A DNA stretch of 64,000 nt from an uncultured Actinomycetes bacterium (GCA_946803585.1 CAMPEQ010000011.1:806001-870000); one strand, 5' to 3'. Counted from the first letter of the stretch, positions 18,055-28,155 are shown. The notes: generated by a model not told the origin, from the letters alone. A program made the numbers and translations.

Positions 18055-19758
18055 CTAGTTTGAGATGGCACGCGTGACTTTGCGCTTGACTCGACCTGCC
18101 TGGAAACGAGCCTTTTGCTGGGCCGTTTTGGGCTTGGCAGTCTTCTTCTTTGCCTTCGGTTTTGAGATGTACAGAACATCGAGGCCGGGCACGTAGCCGA
18201 AGTCGGTCGTCATCTGATTGATCAGCTTGCGAGAAACCGGCGCCTGCTCGAGTGCAACAAGACCGATGCCGACTCGAGAATTCGGACGCCCAGAGTTGGC
18301 GATCACATGCCGCTTGATCATTCGATCCAGTGGTACACCGTCGGCGACATTCGTCGCAGCAACCCGCCGAACAATGCCGTCAGCATGACGAGCGCGGTCG
18401 TATGCGCCAATCGCGTCAACGAGGCCGAGGGCCTGGCCGATCGCCTGGCGTTGCTCGAACGGCCACGCACTAAATAGCAGCGAGTCGGTGTCGTCGCGCG
18501 TATCCAGAGGTAGCGTCAGATCGACAATGACGAAGTCGGCCTCGCTGAGAATCTCGGCAGTGGAGGCAGACACAGTATGGCTGGCCTGGGTTGCGTTGAC
18601 GTCGATCTTGTCCCACACCAGGAGGGGTTTGAAGCCCATCGTGACGAGAGACGCGGACAATGGTTCCAGAAGTTCCGGGTTGGCACCTACGTAGGCGATC
18701 CGCGTGGACCTTGTCTCGATTGAAAGTGGGTCGAGAATGTAGGGAAGAACGTGAGAGGGCCGGGACCACCCGAGATGTTGGAACTCGAGACAAGAAACGT
18801 CGGCCCGGTGCGAGGGCGGAGAGGCGAATGCTCGCAACGCCTCCAAATATGTCCCATCCTCGTGGTCGAGGTTGATCTCGCGTAGTTCCAGGTCACCGAG
18901 GCCCATCGACTGACCCTCTGGATAGGTGACGTAGGGGGAATCGCATTCACTAATGAAACGGGCCCATGAGTTTGTGACCTTGTTACGGCCGTGCAGGTTG
19001 GTCATCGTGCGGACGTGATCACAGTGATAACCCCGCAGGCTGCCTTCCAGGGTCTTTGTTTCGTTACCGTTCAGCGCGTGTAGACGCAGCGCGATATTCG
19101 AATCGATATGCCACCCAAGGACCATATCTTCGTCGAAGCCACCGATACTGATGAGTTGATCCCGCAGCATTAGCTGGAAGTCACCGGGTGCGTTGTATCG
19201 AAGGAACGGGCTGTGGCAGACGACCTCATCGATGTCGATTGCATCGCGGACCTGACGGACCGTTTCCATTGTCTTAATGGGATCCATCCGGGGCAGACCC
19301 TCCCAGATCGCCTCCGGAAGATTGAACCGAGGAAGCTCGTAGAAGCCGTCTTCAAGTCCTGCCGCGATAGCAGAAAGCGACTCTCCGGTCTCGGTCAGGA
19401 AGATCATGTCAGGGTTCGTGGCCAACACCCACCGGTTGGCCGGGTTACTACGCGCAAGAACGACGTTGCGGGCCACCGGCTCGACAGTCGGCAAGTGGGT
19501 GCTATCTGCGAAGCGTTCTCGGTGAACCCATGACGGCACCTCGATTATTCGCAACATCGCGCGTGCCTTGGGGGTTAGCGTGTCCGCAATCGCTTCGGGA
19601 AACGTCGGAAGACCTACATCGGTATTCCAGTCGCAGAACAGGATCTCGTCATCTGGATCGTCGAGGACCTCAGCCCAGCAGTTGATGCTAATCGCGACGC
19701 GCTTATGCAAGTTGTAGCCGTGGCTGTCGTTGCGCCCGTACACAACAAGTGAGATCAA
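18055..19758 (-). CDS. putative GT-A-fold glycosyltransferase with basic C-terminal tail
   Basis: 567 residues. Translation appears to start at a TTG (19758) preceded by AAGGGGAAG. The first residues ISLVVYGRNDSHGYNLHKR resemble the first strand of GT-A enzymes; ATNPDMIFL may supply the metal-binding acidic pair, and GGFDEDMVLGWHIDSNIALRL resembles the GFDE...D block of GT2-like enzymes. The last 35 residues are Lys/Arg/Ala-rich, which could bind membrane phospholipid or nucleic acid. A second Rossmann-like half (about 370-450) is also visible. The family was not recognised with certainty. The location next to GDP-fucose synthase supports a role in the same polysaccharide. Confidence 0.6.
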   Translation of the reverse strand: MISLVVYGRNDSHGYNLHKRVAISINCWAEVLDDPDDEILFCDWNTDVGLPTFPEAIADTLTPKARAMLRIIEVPSWVHRERFADSTHLPTVEPVARNVVLARSNPANRWVLATNPDMIFLTETGESLSAIAAGLEDGFYELPRFNLPEAIWEGLPRMDPIKTMETVRQVRDAIDIDEVVCHSPFLRYNAPGDFQLMLRDQLISIGGFDEDMVLGWHIDSNIALRLHALNGNETKTLEGSLRGYHCDHVRTMTNLHGRNKVTNSWARFISECDSPYVTYPEGQSMGLGDLELREINLDHEDGTYLEALRAFASPPSHRADVSCLEFQHLGWSRPSHVLPYILDPLSIETRSTRIAYVGANPELLEPLSASLVTMGFKPLLVWDKIDVNATQASHTVSASTAEILSEADFVIVDLTLPLDTRDDTDSLLFSAWPFEQRQAIGQALGLVDAIGAYDRARHADGIVRRVAATNVADGVPLDRMIKRHVIANSGRPNSRVGIGLVALEQAPVSRKLINQMTTDFGYVPGLDVLYISKPKAKKKTAKPKTAQQKARFQAGRVKRKVTRAISN

Positions 19759-19952
19759 GAGTCTTCCCCTTTATAGTCGGTCGCCGGAGTATACCCGCGT
19801 CGTGAGCCTCCTAGAGCCGTTCGGCGGATATTGCGCAGGCCATTGAATGCGGTCTCTTGGAGCCACGAGTAGTGCGCTTCCGGCGGCCGCCCGATGTGCG
19901 ATCATGAGTATAGATACCTTGTGTACCCTGACTGTTCGGAAGGACATCACCT
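19759..19952. promoter_or_regulatory. divergent intergenic region of two glycan genes
   Basis: 194 bp with starts facing outward. On the plus strand, AAGGA precedes the GTG at 19953, and TATAGAT at 19909-19915 is a possible -10, but no matching -35 was seen. On the minus strand, AAGGGGAAG precedes the TTG at 19758. No operator-like dyad stood out. Confidence 0.35.
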
Positions 19953-22391
19953 GTGGAAGACGCCGATGAGCTGGCCGATGCAAGTGAATCCGGTGACTCA
20001 CCCGACAGATTCATTTCCTACGCACGCAACGGCGAAGACGTCGTATTGTGGAGAGCCTTAAATGGTGTGGCTGCTGGGGTATTTGTTGATCTCGACGCCG
20101 CCCACCCTATTGAAGACTCAGTTACCTGGGCGTTCTACGAGCGTGGCTGGTCCGGAGTCAACCTTGAATCGTCTGGAACGTTCGCTGACGAGTATCAGCA
20201 GGTGCGTCGTCGTGACACAACAATCACCGCAGACGTGGATGCAGATTCCCAGGCTGCAATGGCGTCCCTCAATGAGGCACTTTCCGGCGCCTTGTCGGCG
20301 GGAACAGATATCCATTTCCTCAAGATCGATGCTGAGCACTCCGCGCTCGATGCCCTGGCCGAGATCGATTTCGAGAAATGGCGGCCGTGGGTCATTCTTG
20401 TCCAAACCTCGCGACCCGACGATGCTGAGGTCGCCGGCCGGCCCTTAGACCACCTTGTCGCGAGTTCCCGATATGTGTCCGTCCCCTTCGATGGGGTCAG
20501 CCGGTTCTACGTTGCCGAAGAACAAAAGGGCCTCATTCCGCTGTTGTCACATCCTGCGAGTGCGCGCGACGAGTATCAGCGGGCGTCAGTCGACGTCCTT
20601 TCGCGCGAGAACGCTCTTCTTCGCAGCCAGGTTGGTGAGGCGACAGAGCGCCAAACCGAGCAGTGGTCAATAGGTGTCACTGAGATATTCAGCGCGCTGA
20701 GCGATCGTGATGACGCGCTGCGAATGCTTGGTATTTCCCGAAAGCGTACGGCTCGCGCGGAGAAACGATTGCGCGCAATTGAGGGCAGCGGGCTCGGTCA
20801 GATGAGGCGCGCTCAACTACTCGCCGTCTCAAAGGCTCGCCGCGCCCTCAAGCTCGCCCCGTTGGCGGGGTCAACACCCGTACGGGTGCCCGCGCGGGCC
20901 ATCCCGGAAATCATGGCTGGTGCACCAGATGAGGTACTACAGGCGCGCTTGAGTGCCGTCTTGAGCGTATTGGGACAGGCAGATGGCGGCCTTCCGATCC
21001 ATAAGCAACTAGAGGCACTTGCCAGCGAAATTGAAACCTTCCCAGACCCGATGAACATCCTCTGGCTATGCGGAATCGCGTTCAATTCGCGGTATCCGAC
21101 TGCCAGCCAGGTCGAGTCATTACACCGCACGCTCACGCTTCACGGTAGTCACGCGCTGATCGGCGAGTTACTAGGTCTGCGCGCTTCAAGTCGTCGCAAT
21201 TGGGCGCACTCAGCACCGATGGAGATACTCGCTGTTCCGCTGGTGGATGTCTCTCACACGGCCCAGTACAATTCCCACACTGGGGTCCAGCGGGTAGTGC
21301 GTGAGGCTGTGCCCCGGTGGGCCGCGGAGCAAGAGCTAGCCCTCGCAGTCCTCGACGAGCGTGCAAATGTTTGGCGTCCGCTTAAGCGCACCGAAGAGGA
21401 CCGCGTATTGCGATGGCCGGTGTCTCTAACGCAGACTCAGTCCGAACCGCCTGAAAGCTGGCAGTCGATCCTCGTTCCCTGGCGCACATCGTTCATCTCG
21501 CCGGAACTGGTCCTTGAAAAGCGGCGATGCGAGTACATCACCGCTCTGGCGAGGTATTCGGGCAGCGAGTACTGCGCGATTGTCTATGACCTCATCCCAG
21601 TCACCATGCCTGAGGTATGTAGTGAAGGAATCAGGACTGCTTTCTCCTACCAGTTGTCGGCAATAAACTCGAGCCGTCGGCTGTCGGCAATCTCTGGGTC
21701 GGTCGCGTTAGACGTCGGAAGTTACAGTCGGTCGCTGGTAAATCAGGGCGTCCGTCAACCGGAAGTGCGTCCCCATTCACTACCGGTGCAGCCCAATCCA
21801 CTGTCACGGGCGCAAGCGGAACGGTACCGAGCGGAGCTCTTCGGGATCCCCGATATTCCACTCGTGCTGAGCGTCTCGAGCATTGAGCCACGGAAGAACC
21901 AGACGGCCATTCTGCTTGCTGCAGAGCAACTCTGGCGCGAAGGTCACCAGTTCCAACTGCTGTTCATTGCGGGACATGGCTGGCTAAGGGATGACTTCGA
22001 TGAAGAACTCAAGAGAGCCCGAGATGCTGGCCGCGCGGTCAGGGTCATCAGCAGGGCATCCGAGAACCTGCTCTGGGCGGCCTACCAGCTTGCGCGCTTT
22101 AGTGTGTTCGTCTCTCTAGCCGAGGGCTACGGGCTGCCTGCAGCGGAGTCGATCGGAAGCGGAACTCCCGTCGTCTTAACGAACTACGGGTCGATGGCGG
22201 AGATCGGTGAAAACGGTGGTGCCGAATTTGTCGACCCGCGCAGCCCCACCGAAGTTACAGACGCGATGCGTCTCTTACTTACCGATGACGAGTACCTAGA
22301 CTCGCTACGCGAAGGAACGAGCGGGTCCTCGGCATCAAGCTGGGACGATTACGCTCGAACTACGTGGGCCTGGCTAGCGGCCAACGAATAG
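19953..22391 (+). CDS. fusion of degenerate FkbM-type methyltransferase domain and GT4 glycosyltransferase
   Basis: 812 residues; GTG start with AAGGA 9 bp upstream. Residues about 20-190 clearly belong to the FkbM methyltransferase family (ISYARNGEDVVLWRAL, DSVTWAFYERGWSGVN, HFLKIDAEHSALDAL). The SAM-binding loop, normally D-V-G-A-N-x-P, reads DLDAAHP; the following IEP reads LESS; and VEG reads AEH. The domain is therefore probably unable to methylate. A central coiled-coil/helical part (about 200-290) leads to a GT4 enzyme (about 420-812) with SSIEPRKNQ near 643 and the ExxxxxxxE site EGYGLPAAE near 723. The C-terminal half is paralogous to the gene at 28156-29943 (shared TGVQRVVRE, YDLI, EPRKNQ blocks). 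Confidence 0.85.
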   Translation: MEDADELADASESGDSPDRFISYARNGEDVVLWRALNGVAAGVFVDLDAAHPIEDSVTWAFYERGWSGVNLESSGTFADEYQQVRRRDTTITADVDADSQAAMASLNEALSGALSAGTDIHFLKIDAEHSALDALAEIDFEKWRPWVILVQTSRPDDAEVAGRPLDHLVASSRYVSVPFDGVSRFYVAEEQKGLIPLLSHPASARDEYQRASVDVLSRENALLRSQVGEATERQTEQWSIGVTEIFSALSDRDDALRMLGISRKRTARAEKRLRAIEGSGLGQMRRAQLLAVSKARRALKLAPLAGSTPVRVPARAIPEIMAGAPDEVLQARLSAVLSVLGQADGGLPIHKQLEALASEIETFPDPMNILWLCGIAFNSRYPTASQVESLHRTLTLHGSHALIGELLGLRASSRRNWAHSAPMEILAVPLVDVSHTAQYNSHTGVQRVVREAVPRWAAEQELALAVLDERANVWRPLKRTEEDRVLRWPVSLTQTQSEPPESWQSILVPWRTSFISPELVLEKRRCEYITALARYSGSEYCAIVYDLIPVTMPEVCSEGIRTAFSYQLSAINSSRRLSAISGSVALDVGSYSRSLVNQGVRQPEVRPHSLPVQPNPLSRAQAERYRAELFGIPDIPLVLSVSSIEPRKNQTAILLAAEQLWREGHQFQLLFIAGHGWLRDDFDEELKRARDAGRAVRVISRASENLLWAAYQLARFSVFVSLAEGYGLPAAESIGSGTPVVLTNYGSMAEIGENGGAEFVDPRSPTEVTDAMRLLLTDDEYLDSLREGTSGSSASSWDDYARTTWAWLAANE

Positions 22392-22445
22392 GCGAGCGCA
22401 GTCGAGCCGTCCTCGCCGCAGCGGTTTCGAAGGTCACTACCCCCG

Positions 22446-24662
22446 CTACTCCTTGACGGAATCTAACAACAGCGAGGCAACATCCAGGACCTCGATATCC
22501 TCGCTGGCTGCACCCTCTTGCTTCCGTTGAGTGGTGCCGTCATTGAGCATGACATTGCAGAACGGGCAACCAACCGCGATCTTCGTTGCTCCGGTTCCGA
22601 TTGCCTCATCCGACCGATTCACGTTGACTCGCTCGCCGATCGTCTCTTCCATCCACATGCGCGCACCACCGGCGCCACAGCAGAAGGACTTCTCAACGCT
22701 ACGGTCCATCTCGACCAGGTTGACACCGGGAACTGACGCTACGAGCTCACGTGGTGGGACGTAGATCTTGTTGTGACGGCCGAGGTAGCACGGATCGTGG
22801 TACGTGACCTTCTCGTCGATCTCCTTGACGGGCGTGAGGCGCTTCTCCTGCAGCATCTGAGCGAGCAGCTGGGTGTGGTGGACGACCTCGTAGTGACCGT
22901 CGAGTTGCGGGTACTCGCGCCCAATCGTGTTCAGGCAGTGGGGGCAGGTAACGACGATCTTCTTCGCCTTGATCTCGTTGAGGACCTCAACGTTCTGCAT
23001 CGCCTGCATCTGGAAGAGGAACTCGTTACCTGCACGACGGGCTGGATCACCAGTACACGTCTCACCGTCGCCTAGCACCATGAACTCGACGCCCGCGACA
23101 TTCATCAACTCGGCGACGGCCTTAGTGGTGCGCTTGGCGCGGTCCTCGTAGGCACCGGCGCAGCCGACCCAGAAGAGGTATTCGACATCGTCAGGGATGG
23201 TGTCCTCACCATCGGCGCCGAAGACGCGAACATCGAAATCGACCTCGTCGATCCAGGCATTGCGCAGTGAGGCGTTCATTCCCCACGGGTTGCCCTTTTG
23301 CTCGACGTTCTTGAAGAGGCCGTTGAGCTCGGACGGGAAGTCCGACTCGACCATGACCATATTGCGGCGCATGTCGACGAAGTGGTCAATGTGCTCGATA
23401 TCGACCGGGCACTGCTGAACGCAGGCTCCACATGTGGTGCAGGACCACAAGGCGTCCTCATCGATGACGGGGCCCTCATGCGAGCGGTGGCCGACAGCGT
23501 CGTAGCCATCAGTCTCTTTGTGGTCGGTTCCTTCGCGAGATCCCACGAGGGGGCGCTCAACCTCGGCACCGATGGTGGCGCCGACCTTGGCTAGCGCCTC
23601 CTCGTTCCGCTCGCCCATCGGATCATGGTTGCCCTTGGCGGCGGTTGCCAGCAGGTACGGCGCAGACGCAAAGAGGTGATCGCGCAGGTCCATGATCATG
23701 AGCTTGGGGCTCAGCGGCTTACCCGTCGCCCACGCCGGACACTGAGACTGGCATCGGCCGCACTCGGTGCAGGTCGCCATGTCCAGCAGGCCCTTCCACT
23801 CGAAGTCGTCGATTCGACCGACTCCAAAGGTGGCATCGTCTTGAGGATCCTCGAAGTCGAGCTTTTCGGTGCCGACGTAGATCGGCAGCAGGGGCCCGAG
23901 GCCGTTTGGCCGACGCGAATACAGGACGTTGATTGGCGCAATAAAGATGTGCAGGTGCTTGCTGTGGAGAACGAGGAGTAGGAAGCCCAAGATGACGGCA
24001 ACGTGACCCAGAACGAAGACGGTCTCGATCCACTCGTTCGCGGTATGACCCAAGGGCTCGAGGATGTTGCCCACCCATTGCGAGAAGAAGGCACCGTCCA
24101 TCCCGCCGTAGATGTTGAACTTGGCTCCGCGATACATCATGAGAGTGAATACGACCAGGAAGATCATGAAGAGAACGAACCAGGCTGCACCGGTGTGTGA
24201 ACCGAAGAAGCGGGAGTAGCGACCCTGCTTGGAAGGGTTGTTGCGGAGTCGAATGATGGCGAACAACACGATGCCGACGAGAACTAGCAGCGCAAATAGG
24301 TCTTCCAGGAACAGAACTGCTGTCCATTGGCCGATGATCGGAAAGAAGAAGTTCTCGATGTAGATCTCGCCGAATGCCTCAACAACAGTGATTCCTAGGA
24401 CAAGGAAACCCCAGAACGCAAAAACGTGGGCGATACCGGGCACTGTCCAGGCGAGAAGCTTCTTCTGAGCGAAGACCTCGACTGCTTGGGTCTCGAATAT
24501 GGTGTTCGCGACGGGCGAATCGGGCCTATTCGGAGTCGGCTGGCCCGACTTCTTGACGATTCCGAACAACACCAGGGCGCGACGCGCGGCAAAAGCCACA
24601 CACACAACAACGATGATTGTTCCGACTACTGCACGCAGCAGTTCCATCTGATGACTATCCAC
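22446..24662 (-). CDS. membrane-bound Fe-S oxidoreductase, HdrD/GlpC-like (Rv0338c-type)
   Basis: 738 residues. The GTG at 24662 has AAGGAG 5 bp upstream and so is preferred to the ATG five codons later. The N-terminal 250 residues hold about six hydrophobic helices resembling a nitrate-reductase-gamma-like quinone-reactive domain. Two 4Fe-4S ferredoxin motifs follow, CTECGRCQSQCP (about 297) and CTTCGACVQQCP (about 408), then two cysteine-rich CCG domains: one with VGCAGAYEDR and CTGDPARRAG, the other ending in KSFCCGAGGARMW. This is the layout of actinobacterial Rv0338c, an essential but poorly defined protein thought to pass electrons between a soluble donor and the quinone pool. Partner unknown. 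It interrupts the polysaccharide locus but is core in actinobacteria. Confidence 0.9.
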   Translation of the reverse strand: MDSHQMELLRAVVGTIIVVVCVAFAARRALVLFGIVKKSGQPTPNRPDSPVANTIFETQAVEVFAQKKLLAWTVPGIAHVFAFWGFLVLGITVVEAFGEIYIENFFFPIIGQWTAVLFLEDLFALLVLVGIVLFAIIRLRNNPSKQGRYSRFFGSHTGAAWFVLFMIFLVVFTLMMYRGAKFNIYGGMDGAFFSQWVGNILEPLGHTANEWIETVFVLGHVAVILGFLLLVLHSKHLHIFIAPINVLYSRRPNGLGPLLPIYVGTEKLDFEDPQDDATFGVGRIDDFEWKGLLDMATCTECGRCQSQCPAWATGKPLSPKLMIMDLRDHLFASAPYLLATAAKGNHDPMGERNEEALAKVGATIGAEVERPLVGSREGTDHKETDGYDAVGHRSHEGPVIDEDALWSCTTCGACVQQCPVDIEHIDHFVDMRRNMVMVESDFPSELNGLFKNVEQKGNPWGMNASLRNAWIDEVDFDVRVFGADGEDTIPDDVEYLFWVGCAGAYEDRAKRTTKAVAELMNVAGVEFMVLGDGETCTGDPARRAGNEFLFQMQAMQNVEVLNEIKAKKIVVTCPHCLNTIGREYPQLDGHYEVVHHTQLLAQMLQEKRLTPVKEIDEKVTYHDPCYLGRHNKIYVPPRELVASVPGVNLVEMDRSVEKSFCCGAGGARMWMEETIGERVNVNRSDEAIGTGATKIAVGCPFCNVMLNDGTTQRKQEGAASEDIEVLDVASLLLDSVKE

Positions 24663-24765
24663 CAGGACTCCTTCATAGGCGGTGATTGCTCTGCATGGAG
24701 GATACGGCAGGTGGAATTCGAAATGAAGCGCATGGAGTCAAAGCGAGGGCCTAATCACAACGGGA

Positions 24766-24784
24766 AAGCGGAGAGACCCCGCTT
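24766..24784 (-). terminator. weak hairpin after rmlC
   Basis: AAGCGG (24766-24771) and CCGCTT (24779-24784) form a 6-bp stem with a 7-nt loop 12 bp past the end of rmlC (minus strand). No clear T-run; it may end the rml transcript. Confidence 0.35.
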
Positions 24785-24795
24785 CTAGGCAGAAT

Positions 24796-25383
24796 TTACT
24801 TGCGCGAGGCCTGCCACTGTTCGTATGTTGGAAGTACCTCGGTATGCATGATCGATGACAGCCTGGGCGCGGCCGCATCCTTTTCCGATAGAGAGACGGC
24901 CTCCGTGCTGGGCCAGTCGATACCAACCTGCGGGTCTAGCGGGTGGATCCCATATTCAACCGCAGGGTTGTATTCCGAGCTGCATAGGTAAGTAACCGCG
25001 TTGTTGTCCGCCAGACCCAGGAACGCATGCCCAAGTCCAGTTGAGAGATAGAGAGCGCATCGGTTCTCGGTATCGAGCTGGACCCCCTCCCATCGCCCGA
25101 AGGTGGGCGACCCAACGCGAAGATCGACGACAACGTCGTAGATCGCGCCAACTGTGCAGGTCACGTACTTCGCTTGCCCTGGCGGTGTTTGCGCAAAGTG
25201 GATTCCGCGAAGCACACCGCGGCTAGAAACCGATTGGTTGACTTGGGCTAAGTCAAACGTCTCGCCCGTCGCAGCCTCAAAGGTGCTTGCTTTGAAGGCC
25301 TCCAGGAACAGCCCGCGCGAGTCGCCAATCTGGCGCGGGGTAAAGAGAAACGCTCCCTCAATCCCGAGTTGTTGTACCTCCAT
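24796..25383 (-). CDS. rmlC: dTDP-4-dehydrorhamnose 3,5-epimerase
   Basis: 195 residues, cupin fold. It inverts C3 and C5 of dTDP-4-keto-6-deoxyglucose, the third step to dTDP-L-rhamnose. Seen: FTPRQIGDSRGLFLEAFK, QVNQSVSSRGVLRGIHFAQ with the catalytic histidine in RGIHF, GAIYDVVVDLRVGSPTFGRW, YLSTGLGHAFLGL and YNPAVEYGIHPLDP, all conserved. Last gene of the rmlB-rmlD-rmlA-rmlC series, beginning 4 bp after the rmlA stop. Confidence 0.96.
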   Translation of the reverse strand: MEVQQLGIEGAFLFTPRQIGDSRGLFLEAFKASTFEAATGETFDLAQVNQSVSSRGVLRGIHFAQTPPGQAKYVTCTVGAIYDVVVDLRVGSPTFGRWEGVQLDTENRCALYLSTGLGHAFLGLADNNAVTYLCSSEYNPAVEYGIHPLDPQVGIDWPSTEAVSLSEKDAAAPRLSSIMHTEVLPTYEQWQASRK

Positions 25384-25387
25384 GTCG

Positions 25388-26257
25388 CTACTTCCCTTCG
25401 GCTATCAGCCCGAGTAGATAGTCGCCGTAGCCGCTCTTACTTAGCTGCCCGGCAACTTCGGTGAGCTGAGAATCGTCGATGAATCCCTCACGCCACGCGA
25501 CTTCTTCGATACATCCGATCTTTAAGCCCTGCCGCTTTTCGATCACCTCGACGAAGTTCCCAGCAGCGATGAGTGAGCTGACCGTTCCGGTGTCCAACCA
25601 CGCAGTTCCGCGCTCCAAGACGCTCACCGTGAGTGTTCCGGCTTTCAAGTAGTGATCGTTGATTGCCGTGATCTCTAACTCGCCGCGCGCGCTTGGAGTG
25701 AGATGTTTGGCGACCTCGACGACGGAGTTGTCGTAGAAATAGAGCCCCGGAACAGCGTAGTTGCTCTTGGGATTGGTGGGCTTCTCTTCGATCGAGAGGG
25801 CCCTTCGGTTTGAGTCGAACTCGACGACACCGTATTCGGAGGGATCGCTGACGTGGTAGGCGAATACCCGACCGCCCTCTACGGCTGTGTTGTTTTTTAG
25901 CGCAGTACCGAGGCCGGTGCCGAAGAAGATGTTGTCACCAAGCACAAGACAGACGGATTCATCGCCGATGAAGTCCTCACCGATAACGAATGCCTGCGCG
26001 AGCCCTTCCGGTCGCGGCTGTACCGCATAGCTGATGTCAATCCCGATCCGCGATCCGTCGCCGAGAAGGCGCACGAATCCGGCCTGATCCTCAGGAGTGG
26101 TAATGATGAGCACTTCACGTATTCCTGCTGTTAGCAGCAATGACAGCGGGTAATAGATCATCGGCTTGTCATATATCGGGAGGAGCTGCTTACTCACGCC
26201 CTGAGTGATTGGATGCAGCCGGGTTCCGCTCCCGCCGGCCAGAATGATCCCTCGCAC
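25388..26257 (-). CDS. rmlA: glucose-1-phosphate thymidylyltransferase
   Basis: 289 residues with a GTG start. It joins glucose-1-phosphate and dTTP to give dTDP-glucose, the first step of the rhamnose pathway. The nucleotidyltransferase signature [14 protein letters not shown] is at the N-terminus, then [26 protein letters not shown], the active-site YGVVEFD and [20 protein letters not shown], and WLDTGT. Length and order are those of the RmlA family. It is 16 bp after rmlD. Confidence 0.97.
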   Translation of the reverse strand: MRGIILAGGSGTRLHPITQGVSKQLLPIYDKPMIYYPLSLLLTAGIREVLIITTPEDQAGFVRLLGDGSRIGIDISYAVQPRPEGLAQAFVIGEDFIGDESVCLVLGDNIFFGTGLGTALKNNTAVEGGRVFAYHVSDPSEYGVVEFDSNRRALSIEEKPTNPKSNYAVPGLYFYDNSVVEVAKHLTPSARGELEITAINDHYLKAGTLTVSVLERGTAWLDTGTVSSLIAAGNFVEVIEKRQGLKIGCIEEVAWREGFIDDSQLTEVAGQLSKSGYGDYLLGLIAEGK

Positions 26258-26273
26258 TATGCCCCCAACTGGG

Positions 26274-27152
26274 TCAGTCTTCGTGGTTAGTGAATGCCCC
26301 GGTTTCCCAGGCGTTTCGTAGGGAGTCTTCCCAGGGCGGCAGGGGACTCAAACCCACAGTGGCCCAGTTCTCATGTCCCAGGACTGAGTTGGCGGGACGG
26401 GGAGCCGGTCGTGGGAAGTTGGCGGTGGTCGTGGGCTGAACTCGCTGCGGGTCAGCACCCTTGAGCTCGAAGATCATTTGGGTGAGTCCGAACCAGGTGG
26501 TTTCCCCTCTACTGGTTGCGTGGTAGATGCCCGCCGGAACGTCTGTATCGACCACAGCGACGATCTGTTTGGCCACATCGCGGGCCCAGGTTGGTTGGCC
26601 TCGCTGGTCGTCAACGACCTGCAGGGTTGGCTTGGTAGCTTCCAAAGCGACCATCGTCTTGACGAAGTTTGGGCCGTTGGCGCCGTAGAGCCACGCGGTT
26701 CGCAGGATCCAACTATCGCGGGGCAGTTCCGCTCGGACCGCCCACTCGCCGGCTGCTTTGGTTCGCCCGTACGCGGATCGCGGATTGGGGCCGAAATCCT
26801 CTGGGTGGGGCACCGAGTAGCTGCCATCGAAGACGTAATCGGTTGAGATCTGGACGAGTTTCGCCTCGATCTTCGCGCACTGTACGGCCAAGAGGGCGGG
26901 ACCGACTGCATTTATCAAGAAGGCGATGCCCTCATTCGTCTCCGCATCGTCCACAGCCGTGTACGCAGCACAATTTATGACGATGTCGACGTCTCGCAAG
27001 TTGCTCTGAACGGAATCAGAATCGGTGATATCGATGTCCGGCAGATCGATCCCCCGGACATGGCGTCCCTCGAGTTGTGCCATGACCTCGGTTCCGAGCA
27101 TGCCGTTTGCCCCGACTACGAGCCAACGGGTTGCCTCCTCGGGTTCTTGCAT
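26274..27152 (-). CDS. rmlD: dTDP-4-dehydrorhamnose reductase
   Basis: 292 residues, SDR fold, last step of dTDP-L-rhamnose synthesis (NADPH-dependent reduction at C4). Seen: [57 protein letters not shown] (YxxxK), [15 protein letters not shown] and [15 protein letters not shown], all typical. The ATG at 27152 directly follows the TAG of rmlB with no gap (TAGATG), so translation is probably coupled. Confidence 0.96.
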   Translation of the reverse strand: MQEPEEATRWLVVGANGMLGTEVMAQLEGRHVRGIDLPDIDITDSDSVQSNLRDVDIVINCAAYTAVDDAETNEGIAFLINAVGPALLAVQCAKIEAKLVQISTDYVFDGSYSVPHPEDFGPNPRSAYGRTKAAGEWAVRAELPRDSWILRTAWLYGANGPNFVKTMVALEATKPTLQVVDDQRGQPTWARDVAKQIVAVVDTDVPAGIYHATSRGETTWFGLTQMIFELKGADPQRVQPTTTANFPRPAPRPANSVLGHENWATVGLSPLPPWEDSLRNAWETGAFTNHED

Positions 27153-28136
27153 CTAGAACCCTGACTTTTGCTTTAGGGGTTCCCACCACGAGCGGTTCTC
27201 CTTGTACCAATCAACCGTAGCCGCGAGCCCCTCGTCGAAGGCTACTTCTGGGTGGTAGCCGAGTTCGCTGGAGATCTTCGAGATATCTACCGAATAACGC
27301 AGATCGTGACCCTTGCGATCTTCCACCTGGCGCACCGAATCCCAATCGGAACCGCATGCGTCAAGGAGTAGCCCGGTGAGGTCCTTGTTGGTGAGTTCTG
27401 TTCCGCCACCAATGTTGTAAATCTCTCCTGTGCGACCTCCGGCAAGGACCAGTGCAATTCCTCGGCAATGATCGTCGACGTGAAGCCAATCGCGGATGTT
27501 CAGGCCATCGCCGTACAGCGGCACTGGGAGGCCATCAATCAAGTTGGACACAAACAGCGGAATGACCTTCTCCGGGAACTGGTACGGACCGTAGTTGTTC
27601 GAGCAGCGAGTGATGACCACGTCGAGTCCATGAGTGCGAGCGTATGACCGGGCGATCAGGTCGCTAGATGCCTTGGATGCGGCATACGGAGAGTTCGGCT
27701 CCAGTGGGTGCGTTTCCGGCCAGGAGCCTTCGCTGATGGAGCCGTAAACCTCATCCGTTGAGACATGAAGGAACCTTCCGACACCATGCCGTAGTGCTGC
27801 ATCCAGGAGATTCTGCGTACCGACGACGTTGGTCATGACGAAGGTGTTTGCACCCTCGATTGAGCGATCTACGTGCGACTCTGCGGCGAAATGGACGATC
27901 GCGTCCACTCCCGGCAGGACTTTGTCGAGTAGGTCTGAGTCCAAGATGTCGCCGTGGATGAACTCGAAGCGGTCGCAGTCGGCCACCGGGGCAAGGTTCG
28001 CTCGGTTCCCTGCGTAGGTGAGTGCATCTAGGACGACGACTTGCGCATCAGCGAGCTGCGGGTATCGCCCACCGATGGCTTGTCGGACGAAGTGTGACCC
28101 GATGAAACCGGCGCCTCCAGTTACGACAACTCGCAC
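27153..28136 (-). CDS. rmlB: dTDP-glucose 4,6-dehydratase
   Basis: The start is placed at the GTG at 28136, which follows GGGAGGA closely and puts VRVVVTGGAGFIGSHF at the N-terminus as in other RmlB proteins. The longer frame from 28235 would run into the end of the upstream gene. The resulting 327 residues carry HFAAESHVDRSI, HVSTDEVYGS with the catalytic Thr-Asp-Glu, YAASKASSDL (YxxxK), ITRCSNNYGPYQFPEKVIPLF and RDWLHVDDHCRGI. NAD-dependent conversion of dTDP-glucose to the 4-keto-6-deoxy sugar. Confidence 0.96.
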   Translation of the reverse strand: MRVVVTGGAGFIGSHFVRQAIGGRYPQLADAQVVVLDALTYAGNRANLAPVADCDRFEFIHGDILDSDLLDKVLPGVDAIVHFAAESHVDRSIEGANTFVMTNVVGTQNLLDAALRHGVGRFLHVSTDEVYGSISEGSWPETHPLEPNSPYAASKASSDLIARSYARTHGLDVVITRCSNNYGPYQFPEKVIPLFVSNLIDGLPVPLYGDGLNIRDWLHVDDHCRGIALVLAGGRTGEIYNIGGGTELTNKDLTGLLLDACGSDWDSVRQVEDRKGHDLRYSVDISKISSELGYHPEVAFDEGLAATVDWYKENRSWWEPLKQKSGF

Positions 28137-28155
28137 AGTTCCTCCCAGTTTCCCG

